Part shown: piece by piece, positions 57,966-63,355 of the stretch
How positions within the stretch are numbered: the first letter of the stretch is position 1
Layout: the number at the start of each line of letters is the position of its first letter
DNA from: a virus
DNA: 64,000 bases
Virus record (IMG/VR): IMGVR_UViG_3300041956_000050
Span: 1 to 64,000 of that record
Strand: one strand, 5' to 3'
Notes under the pieces: generated by a model
The model's database searches: none
The model's input: the letters and a program-made list of their open reading frames with translations, nothing else
What the model was told of the DNA's origin: nothing
Program-made: the position numbers and the translations under genes

Positions 57966-58772
57966 GTGCTACGGCCTCTCGCAGCCACGGCGCTGATCGC
58001 GCTATCGGTGCCGCTGGCTGCGTATGCCGGTGGAGGGACGACATCGGAACACAAGGTGGCGATCTGTCACAAGGGCATGACGCTCTCCGTGGACAAGAGC
58101 GCGGTTCAAGCGCATCTCAACCATGGTGACACGTTGGGTCCGTGTGAGTGCCCGAAGTTCAAGCACAAGCATTCGTCGCATCACCACGGCAAGCGCGTTC
58201 ATGGCCATGGGCACCGCAAGCACCACAAGCCGCATTGCCCGAAGCCACACCCGACGCCAACACCGACTCCGACACCAACGTCAACACCGACGGCAACTCC
58301 AACGGCAACACCCACAGCAACACCGACGGCAACGCCAACAGTGACGCCAACTCCGACACCGACGCCAGTGGTTGGGCCTCCCGGACCCCCTGGTCCGCCT
58401 GGCCCTCCGGGACCGCCTGGACCTCCCGGCCCGCCTGGTCCTCCTGGCAAGGATGCACCCGTCTCATGCCCGAAGGGAAGCATTCGAGTCGCCAAGTGGC
58501 GCGTTGTTGTCAATCGTGGTCACAGAGTGACCTCGTTCAAGGCGACGTTCAACGGTGAGAAGGCCCAAGTCAAGCGCACACGCACCAAGAGCGGTCGTCG
58601 GATGTTCGTCATCCGTATTGACATGCGCGGACTGACGAAGGGCATCTACAACGCGCGCATCCGTTACAAGTTCGCCGGAGAGACGCGCAAGTTCCCGCAC
58701 AGCAAGGTCCATCTGTACCGGGCCTGCGGTGGCAAGGACTCGCTCAACGAGAAGTCCATCATCACCATCTAG
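57966..58772 (+). CDS. Secreted collagen-like protein with His-rich and Thr-Pro regions
   Basis: GTG 57966 lies behind AAGGAGGGATAGAA. The 268-residue protein has a signal peptide (ATALIALSVPLAAYA, cleavage after about residue 21); a domain KVAICHKGMTLSVDKSAVQA with HLNHGDTLGPC, a pattern seen in secreted bacterial proteins; a His/Lys-rich stretch (KHKHSSHHHGKRVHGHGHRK); 40 residues of Pro-Thr repeats; a GPP collagen stretch (about 138-163); and a C-terminal beta domain ending LYRACGGKD. The GPP triplets are the most collagen-like possible. It may decorate the cell or the virion. It is likely acquired from a host-type secreted protein. Confidence 0.75.
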   Translation: MLRPLAATALIALSVPLAAYAGGGTTSEHKVAICHKGMTLSVDKSAVQAHLNHGDTLGPCECPKFKHKHSSHHHGKRVHGHGHRKHHKPHCPKPHPTPTPTPTPTSTPTATPTATPTATPTATPTVTPTPTPTPVVGPPGPPGPPGPPGPPGPPGPPGPPGKDAPVSCPKGSIRVAKWRVVVNRGHRVTSFKATFNGEKAQVKRTRTKSGRRMFVIRIDMRGLTKGIYNARIRYKFAGETRKFPHSKVHLYRACGGKDSLNEKSIITI

Positions 58773-58786
58773 GAAGGAGTAGTGAC

Positions 58787-59050
58787 ATGGCCGGACTCAC
58801 TGTCAAGCAGACGCCGCTCAAGAAGGCAGGCGGTTACACAACCACGACGCCGACGCTCTCGCCGGGAGCGGGGCACCTCAAGCCGTTCGGCGGCGGTGTG
58901 CCCGACAGGCGTCCGGCCAGCCACGCGGTGGCCTCCCCCTACCACCGTGGGCGCAAGGGCCGCAACAAGGACACGGAGGCGCTGCTCAAGAACGTCCCGC
59001 GCACCGTCGTGACCGACGCCGCCCCGCCGCCCCCGGAGGAAGAGGAGTAG
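58787..59050 (+). CDS. Uncharacterised Pro/Gly-rich protein, 87 aa
   Basis: ATG 58787 lies behind AAGGAGTAGTGAC. The product (LTVKQTPLKKAGGYTTTTPT, PGAGHLKPFGGGVPDRRPAS) is low complexity and ends in PPPPEEEE, so it is probably disordered. It is the last rightward gene before the terminator cluster. Confidence 0.55.
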   Translation: MAGLTVKQTPLKKAGGYTTTTPTLSPGAGHLKPFGGGVPDRRPASHAVASPYHRGRKGRNKDTEALLKNVPRTVVTDAAPPPPEEEE

Positions 59051-59068
59051 CAGTTGTCATGTAGCTGA

Positions 59069-59102
59069 CCAGGCGGATCGAGTTAGCGCAAGATCCGCCT
59101 GG
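59069..59102. terminator. Terminator hairpin 1 between converging operons
   Basis: CCAGGCGGATC (59069-59079) pairs perfectly with GATCCGCCTGG (59092-59102) across a 12-nt loop. It stands 19 bases after the last rightward gene and can act from either side. Confidence 0.75.
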
Positions 59103-59115
59103 CGGCTGCGTTCTG

Positions 59116-59137
59116 GCTCTCCAGCGTTATGGAGAGC
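59116..59137. terminator. Terminator hairpin 2 between converging operons
   Basis: GCTCTCCA (59116-59123) pairs perfectly with TGGAGAGC (59130-59137) across a 6-nt loop, 14 bases behind the first hairpin. Confidence 0.7.
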
Positions 59138-59143
59138 GCTCGC

Positions 59144-59184
59144 GCCCGGAGCGGAGCATGGACGGTGACCCGTCTGCTCCGGGC
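59144..59184. terminator. Terminator hairpin 3, nested
   Basis: GCCCGGAGC (59144-59152) pairs with GCTCCGGGC (59176-59184), enclosing GACGG-TGAC-CCGTC (59161-59174). It ends five bases before the stop of the leftward gene at 59189. Confidence 0.65.
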
Positions 59185-59188
59185 ATTC

Positions 59189-59425
59189 TCAGTCGCAACA
59201 CGACTGCACTGTTGTCATGCAGCGTGGACACGTCCAGTGTCCGTGGATGCGGATCAGCGTCACGTGGTGTAAACATGCAGGACACTTCGTCACGTCTTCC
59301 CCCTGCCATTCCCTCTCGCATGGACATTCCGGGTCGATCTCTCCCAAGATGCAGGCCCTGGTGTGCGTGTAAACAGTAGCGCCCGAAGCAGAAGGAGAGG
59401 GGAAGGGATTCTGCTCCGGGCGCAC
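59189..59425 (-). CDS. Small zinc-finger protein, 78 aa
   Basis: GTG 59425 lies 12 bases after the stop of the upstream leftward gene; no ribosome site is seen. After a low-complexity start the sequence DPECPCEREWQGEDVTKCPA then CLHHVTLIRIHGHWTCPRC gives CPAC and CPRC pairs 18 residues apart, a classical zinc ribbon, with two more Cys ahead. It is the last gene of the leftward operon. Confidence 0.6.
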   Translation of the reverse strand: MRPEQNPFPSPSASGATVYTHTRACILGEIDPECPCEREWQGEDVTKCPACLHHVTLIRIHGHWTCPRCMTTVQSCCD

Positions 59426-59437
59426 CGTTAGAGGGTA

Positions 59438-60058
59438 CTACTTGCTGCGCATCTTGACGCGCCCGGTGCTGCGGCGCGTCGAAGCGGCGGGCTTGCTGGC
59501 CGCGCCACGGCGGGTGCCGGTCGAGCGCGTGCCCCGCGTCGAGGGGCGGGTCGTCGCCTTCGCGCCGGACGCGCGCTTGGCGGGAGCCTTCTTGGTAGCA
59601 GTCTTGCCGTTGCCGCTGGTCACGCCCTCGCGCTCCGCGAACTCGCCCATCTTGTAGAGCCACTGGCGGGAGATGCCGGACTCGTCGGCCACCTTCGCCA
59701 TCGAGACGCCTTCTGCGATGGCCTCACGCGCGGCGTCGTGGAGAGCGTTGATCGACTCCTTGTGCTCGATCTCGGCCTTCGTGCGGCGCTCACCCGCCTT
59801 GGCGACGGCCTTGAGCAGACGCGCCTCGGTGCGAGGATCGACGCCCTTGCTCGCACGCCGGACGGGACCGTCGCCGTTGCCATTGGTCTTGGCAGCAGCA
59901 GCGGGCTTGCTGCGGGCAGGAGCACGCTTGGTAGGAGCGGTGCCCTTGCGGGTCGTGGCCTTGCGTCCAGCGGGCTTGGTGCTGCGGGTGCTACCGCGCT
60001 TGGCGGGAGCGGGCTTGTCCTCGGTCTTGGTGCCTCGGACCTTGATCTTGACTGGCAT
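59438..60058 (-). CDS. Histone-tailed helix-turn-helix DNA-binding protein, 206 aa
   Basis: ATG 60058 is set by a strong minus-strand ribosome site (CCAGGAGGTCAAACAAC). Residues 1-65 and 150-206 are Lys/Arg/Ala/Thr/Pro-rich, like histone H1 or actinobacterial HU tails (KRGSTRSTKPAGRKATTRKG, KKAPAKRASGAKATTRPSTR). Between them lies a helical region with a helix-turn-helix, VSMAKVADESGISRQWLYKM (about 116-135). The combination suggests a sequence-reading protein with DNA-compacting tails, made from its own promoter. It could silence host genes or organise phage DNA; both are inference. Confidence 0.75.
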   Translation of the reverse strand: MPVKIKVRGTKTEDKPAPAKRGSTRSTKPAGRKATTRKGTAPTKRAPARSKPAAAAKTNGNGDGPVRRASKGVDPRTEARLLKAVAKAGERRTKAEIEHKESINALHDAAREAIAEGVSMAKVADESGISRQWLYKMGEFAEREGVTSGNGKTATKKAPAKRASGAKATTRPSTRGTRSTGTRRGAASKPAASTRRSTGRVKMRSK

Positions 60059-60101
60059 GTTGTTTGACCTCCTGGGTCGGGTTGTTGTGCTTGTTGCCGT
60101 C

Positions 60102-60130
60102 ATGATAGCAGACGGCAAGAGGGTTGTCGG
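60102..60130 (-). promoter_or_regulatory. Promoter CCGACA - 17 - TATCAT with extended -10
   Basis: On the minus strand CCGACA (60130-60125) and TGC-TATCAT (60110-60102) are 17 bases apart. It faces the histone-tailed gene, leaving a leader of about 37 bases. The -10 lies in the loop of a perfect hairpin, TTGCCGTC/GACGGCAA (60094-60118), and a second hairpin (60128-60144) overlaps the -35. Confidence 0.55.
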
Positions 60131-60152
60131 CAGGAATGCTGCCGGACTTGAG

Positions 60153-60281
60153 CTAGAAGGCGATGATGATCGCGAGTACGATCAGAATCAGCGGGAACAC
60201 CTGGATTTTGCTCAAGGCGTGATCCCTTTGCTCCTTGCGCTTCTTTCCTGCCAGGTACTCCTTGTATTCCTCGGTCGTCAT
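60153..60281 (-). CDS. Small single-span membrane protein, 42 aa
   Basis: ATG 60281 overlaps the stop of the upstream gene (ATGA) and the frame ends at TAG 60153. A basic, helical start (TTEEYKEYLAGKKRKEQRDH) is followed by one membrane segment at the very end (VFPLILIVLAIIIAF). This is a tail-anchored layout with its charges inside. Function unknown. Confidence 0.65.
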   Translation of the reverse strand: MTTEEYKEYLAGKKRKEQRDHALSKIQVFPLILIVLAIIIAF

Positions 60282-60820
60282 TCGTCGCCTTCCTTGTCGT
60301 CGATGTTGTCGTTCTTCTTCTCGCGCTTCTTACGGCGCGCTTCCTTCTCGGCCTCCTCCTGCATGCGAAGCTTCTCGTCATGCGTGGGGATGCCGCGTGC
60401 CTTCATCTCGATCTCGACTCGGGCGATCAGGTTGCTAGCCATCTCGACCTGGCCGATATGCGTACCGAGCGCGAGAGCCACCCACGCCGGTTCCTTCATG
60501 TACCCGCTGCGCCCTTCCACGTCGTGCATCCACGAGCCGTAGCGGTTGTGCATCGTGTACGTGATGTCGTTGTTGCTGACATCGATCATCCAGTAGCCGT
60601 TCTCCTGCACCACGTTGCCGTAGCGCAGACCCCCGACCGTGAAGTCGCGGGTGGCACTCTGCTTAGCGAGCTTGCGAGCCTTGATCCCGGCAAGGCTGTT
60701 GTCGGGAGGCTCAGGCGCGAGCACGATCACCTGCGCTTGCTTGCGTGCGCGAAGTTCGGCAAGCGTCTTGGGCTTGCTGCGTTCCCGCCGACGCTTGTCG
60801 CGCACATCCCGCAATCCCAT
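60278..60820 (-). CDS. Uncharacterised protein, 180 aa
   Basis: The start ATG 60820 lies behind AGAAGGGATGACAG on the minus strand. The N-terminus is a basic helix (RDVRDKRRRERSKPKTLAEL). The middle is strand-rich (FTVGGLRYGNVVQENGYWMI, DVSNNDITYTMHNRYGSWMH), and the C-terminus is a highly charged helix (QEEAEKEARRKKREKKND). No family is recognised. It may bind nucleic acid through both ends. Confidence 0.6.
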   Translation of the reverse strand: MGLRDVRDKRRRERSKPKTLAELRARKQAQVIVLAPEPPDNSLAGIKARKLAKQSATRDFTVGGLRYGNVVQENGYWMIDVSNNDITYTMHNRYGSWMHDVEGRSGYMKEPAWVALALGTHIGQVEMASNLIARVEIEMKARGIPTHDEKLRMQEEAEKEARRKKREKKNDNIDDKEGDE

Positions 60821-60823
60821 CTG

Positions 60824-61252
60824 TCATCCCTTCTGGTAGTAGCCGTAAACACACCTGCTACCGTCACGGCTTGGGTTGTGCATGTCATGTATGACGCCAT
60901 CGATCACGGCTGTCACGTGCTTGCTTACGGCGACGACCAACCGGCCACCCGGTAGCTCGTCCTCGCGCAGATGCACGGTGCAGCCCTGGCCGATCTGCAT
61001 CGTCGGCGTCCACACCCAGCCGAGATCGATCAGGTACGGCTCGTAGACGTTGCGGAACACACCGCTGCGGGCGCTCCTGACACCGCGTGTGCGATGCTTG
61101 CCACGGCTGAGCTTCATGCCGAGCGCGAGCGCTTCGTAGACATCCCCATATGGGACGCCAGTGGCAATGGCAATGCTGCGCGTCACGCAGTCGCCAGCAG
61201 TGCCGACATAGCCAGCGTCGGCGCGGCCACCGTCGTCCTGCACGAACTTCAT
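60824..61252 (-). CDS. Papain-like cysteine-peptidase-fold protein, 142 aa
   Basis: The sequence GTAGDCVTRSIAIATGVPYG (18-37) supplies a Cys at the start of a helix (C22); KHVTAVIDGVIHDMHNPSRD supplies H112 and D123 on the following strands, in the order Cys-His-Asp of papain-like folds. The intervening part has a GRLVVAVSKH strand. Similar short proteins with GDC and SxHxxAVxDG motifs occur, from memory, in actinophages. It may be a peptidase, amidase or deubiquitinase-like enzyme, or an inactive fold. It overlaps the upstream gene by ATGA. Confidence 0.7.
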   Translation of the reverse strand: MKFVQDDGGRADAGYVGTAGDCVTRSIAIATGVPYGDVYEALALGMKLSRGKHRTRGVRSARSGVFRNVYEPYLIDLGWVWTPTMQIGQGCTVHLREDELPGGRLVVAVSKHVTAVIDGVIHDMHNPSRDGSRCVYGYYQKG

Positions 61253-61479
61253 CCCTTGTCCTTCCGTGGTTGCTTGACGTTGGGCTTGGCCTTGCGCTGG
61301 AAGCGGCCGAAGCGGTTGAGGATGTAACCGCTCTCCTGCATCTCCTTGTGGATCGTCTTGTCGGAGTGGAGTCCGGCAGTGACGACGGCTGCGTCCAGCG
61401 CTTCCTTGCGCTTGGCGTTCTGCGCCTCGACGTGCTGTTGGCGGCGGCGCTTGCGTTGGCGCTGTTGACGGCTGTTCAT
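61249..61479 (-). CDS. Small basic protein, 76 aa
   Basis: ATG 61479 lies 6 bases after a perfect -10 (TATAAT) and has no ribosome site, so a leaderless mRNA is likely. The product is basic and helical at the start (NSRQQRQRKRRRQQHVEAQN) and basic at the end (RFQRKAKPNVKQPRKDKG). It is the first gene of a leftward unit that continues with the papain-like gene. Confidence 0.6.
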   Translation of the reverse strand: MNSRQQRQRKRRRQQHVEAQNAKRKEALDAAVVTAGLHSDKTIHKEMQESGYILNRFGRFQRKAKPNVKQPRKDKG

Positions 61480-61485
61480 CCTGGG

Positions 61486-61491
61486 ATTATA
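61486..61491 (-). promoter_or_regulatory. Perfect -10 TATAAT, leaderless type
   Basis: On the minus strand TG-TATAAT ends 6 bases before the ATG at 61479. No clear -35 is seen. It is the closest match to the bacterial consensus in the window. Confidence 0.65.
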
Positions 61492-61502
61492 CAGGATCTC
61501 CG

Positions 61503-61814
61503 TCAGGAGTCCTGGCGACCCGCGTGCAGCCCGATGGTCATGCCGTCGATGGACAAAGCCGTCAGCGCAGGCATCAGGTTGTCGATCTCCGGTGACAGGC
61601 GGATCGCCGTCTTCTCGGTGCGCGAGAGTGCTCGCGGGTCTTGCCCGTCAAGAATCATGGCGGCTCGTAGCGCACGCTGCTGAGCGACGTACACCAGGCC
61701 CTCGGGGTCGGTGTTGAGCAGGTTGGCTACCCAGCCCTGGTCGTCGCCTGCATACTCGTCGCTGAGCGCATCCATGTACCTCGCGGACAGGCTCAGGTCG
61801 TCTTGTCCGATCAT
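61503..61814 (-). CDS. Uncharacterised helical protein, 103 aa
   Basis: ATG 61814 overlaps the upstream stop (ATGA). The product (MIGQDDLSLSARYMDALSDE, GLVYVAQQRALRAAMILDGQ, RTEKTAIRLSPEIDNLMPAL) is amphipathic helix throughout. No motif is seen. Confidence 0.6.
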   Translation of the reverse strand: MIGQDDLSLSARYMDALSDEYAGDDQGWVANLLNTDPEGLVYVAQQRALRAAMILDGQDPRALSRTEKTAIRLSPEIDNLMPALTALSIDGMTIGLHAGRQDS

Positions 61815-62329
61815 CCGTTCTCCTCGGTTGTGTTGTCGCTTGTATCGACACGAAGGCCAACTTCCTTTAGCGGCGGCGTCGTGCCATCCTCCTCGGCCAT
61901 CTCGCGGATCTCGCGGATGACCTCCTCGTGGTTGTGGAACCGCTCGGGCAGATCCTCCCGGTTCATCTCCTCCAGCCGTCCGGCGTTTTCCTCCATGAAC
62001 TTGCGGATCTCCGGATCATCCTGATCGAAGATCTCCTCGGTCGCAAAGAATGGCGACACGAAGTCCATGGCCACGTCGATGTAGCGCTCGACCGCCTTGT
62101 GCTGGCCGAGCAGCTTGATGTGCGCGAACATCCGCACGTGCTCCTCGCACGGCTCCTCGTCCTTGTGGCGGTGCATCAGACGCACACCGAGAATGTGCGT
62201 GCCCTTGGGGTCCAGCAGCTTGAACTGCGCGGGGGTCAGGTTGCGGTTGTAGCCACGACGGTGCGTATCGCGACAGATCTCGCGAAGCTCCCTCGTGTTC
62301 ATGACAAGCGTTCTGTCACTTCGTTGCAT
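61811..62329 (-). CDS. Uncharacterised protein, 172 aa
   Basis: ATG 62329 overlaps the upstream stop (TAATG) behind GGGGAAC. The N-terminal part is basic (TRELREICRDTHRRGYNRNL), the middle alpha/beta (FKLLDPKGTHILGVRLMHRH, FAHIKLLGQHKAVERYIDVA), and the end acidic and helical (HNHEEVIREIREMAEEDG). The function cannot be given. Confidence 0.6.
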   Translation of the reverse strand: MQRSDRTLVMNTRELREICRDTHRRGYNRNLTPAQFKLLDPKGTHILGVRLMHRHKDEEPCEEHVRMFAHIKLLGQHKAVERYIDVAMDFVSPFFATEEIFDQDDPEIRKFMEENAGRLEEMNREDLPERFHNHEEVIREIREMAEEDGTTPPLKEVGLRVDTSDNTTEENG

Positions 62330-62499
62330 TAGTTCCCCATGTGGTTGAGTTCATCACGCAGAAGCGCCCCGTCAAGCTCACGCTCTGCTTCGTACAGCGG
62401 GCCGTCAATGATCTCGCTCGCGCTCACTGATGCGCCAACGACTTTCGTGACGGCTTCCAGTTGTTCGCGGGTCAGATCGACCCTGATCTTGTCACTCAT
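62329..62499 (-). CDS. Small acidic helical protein, 56 aa
   Basis: ATG 62499 is set by AAGGAGCACA on the minus strand. The product (SDKIRVDLTREQLEAVTKVV, ASEIIDGPLYEAERELDGAL) resembles a small regulatory helix pair. It overlaps the upstream gene by 8 bases and the downstream one by 1. Confidence 0.6.
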   Translation of the reverse strand: MSDKIRVDLTREQLEAVTKVVGASVSASEIIDGPLYEAERELDGALLRDELNHMGN

Positions 62500-62710
62500 T
62501 GTGCTCCTTGTCTTTGTCAATCATCTTGCGCCAGCGATCCTCCGCTTCAGCGCGGCGATGGTCTGGCCAGGTATCGCCTACACCGGGCTTGCGCTCGGGA
62601 GGCTCAGGGTGTCGCCGCTTGTTCCACCAGATCTTGAAGTCGAAGATCTCGACAACGAGATAGACAATAGCAGCGACAAGCGGAATGCCTACTACTGCCG
62701 CCTCGATCAC
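62492..62710 (-). CDS. Small single-span membrane protein, 72 aa
   Basis: ATG 62710 overlaps the upstream stop (ATGA). Residues 2-24 (IEAAVVGIPLVAAIVYLVVE) form a membrane segment at the very N-terminus, followed by a basic, Pro-rich tail (WWNKRRHPEPPERKPGVGDT) that should stay in the cytoplasm. Function unknown. Confidence 0.65.
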   Translation of the reverse strand: MIEAAVVGIPLVAAIVYLVVEIFDFKIWWNKRRHPEPPERKPGVGDTWPDHRRAEAEDRWRKMIDKDKEHNE

Positions 62711-62901
62711 TGGTAGGGCGGTTCAGGCTGCGGGTTCATGCCGGTGACTTTCATGAAGCAGTCCCAGCAGTAACCGTTGTCAGCGGCCTTCTCCTCGGGC
62801 GGGAACCCGGAGGGGTGGAAGTAGTCCTCGTTCGGTGTGCATTGGTACTCCTTGCAACAGTCTGCACACTTGACATCTGCCCAGCGTAGATCAATCGCCA
62901 T
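62707..62901 (-). CDS. Small cysteine-rich zinc-binding protein, 64 aa
   Basis: ATG 62901 lies inside the end of the methyltransferase gene. VKCADCCKEYQCTPNEDYFH then NGYCWDCFMKVTG supply CADCC and CWDC clusters, enough for one zinc site. It resembles the other mini zinc proteins of this phage. Confidence 0.6.
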   Translation of the reverse strand: MAIDLRWADVKCADCCKEYQCTPNEDYFHPSGFPPEEKAADNGYCWDCFMKVTGMNPQPEPPYQ

Positions 62902-63352
62902 TTGCTTTCGCCATTCTGTCGTAGAGCACGACGTTGACTGCTGCACCCAGGTTCAGGCAACGCACCACTGGGATACGCACGAAGCGATGACACACCGTTC
63001 GCACGCCCTTTGGCACCTCGCCATCCTCCGGGCCGAACACGTACAGCGCTCGCTCGGGATGCTCGAACTCGATCAGGTTCTCGGCTGAGTCAAGAACCTC
63101 GACACATACAGGAACGAATCCCTGCGCCGTGAACAGTTCAACAGGGCGGTCAGGATCATTGGCTGCGCCGAAGTCAACACGCCTGCGATATTCGCGCAGA
63201 CGCTCCTCGCGTGGCAACCGAGCTTCGGCATCGCGCGCACCGCGCCAGCCGGTCCACCGAACCTGCGGCACGCCGAACTCAGCAGCAGCACGCACGACTG
63301 CGCCCAGGTTGTGGCCGTACTTGGGGTCGATCAGCAGGACAGCAGCACTCAT
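62891..63352 (-). CDS. SPOUT-family (TrmH/SpoU-like) RNA 2-prime-O-methyltransferase
   Basis: The 153-residue protein has the three knot motifs of SpoU/TrmH enzymes: HNLGAVVRAAAEFGV (about 14-28), ALYVFGPEDGEVPKGV (about 101-116) and RFVRIPVVRCLNLGAAVNVV (about 123-142), where the last two build the S-adenosylmethionine pocket. The Asn of the HNLGAVVRAA motif is present, while the usual catalytic Arg helix is kept. It would methylate a ribose in tRNA or rRNA. It is uncommon in phages. It overlaps the zinc protein downstream by 11 bases. Confidence 0.8.
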   Translation of the reverse strand: MSAAVLLIDPKYGHNLGAVVRAAAEFGVPQVRWTGWRGARDAEARLPREERLREYRRRVDFGAANDPDRPVELFTAQGFVPVCVEVLDSAENLIEFEHPERALYVFGPEDGEVPKGVRTVCHRFVRIPVVRCLNLGAAVNVVLYDRMAKANGD

Positions 63353-63355
63353 GAC

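Noticed and set aside
58249-58440. Short repeats that might be read as CRISPR or minisatellite
   Set aside because: They are codon repeats for Thr-Pro and Gly-Pro-Pro in a coding frame, with no spacers. No CRISPR array or cas1 is seen anywhere, so the Cas4-like gene is a stand-alone phage nuclease.
59127-59663. Leftward 178-codon frame overlapping the histone-tailed gene
   Set aside because: It runs through all or part of the triple hairpin and in a different frame over a better supported gene; its composition is Arg/Gln-rich, as expected from a frame-shifted reading.
59673-60542. Rightward 289-codon frame over the leftward genes
   Set aside because: It is antisense to genes with ribosome sites and an HTH. 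Its hydrophobic look comes from reversed Lys/Ala-rich codons.
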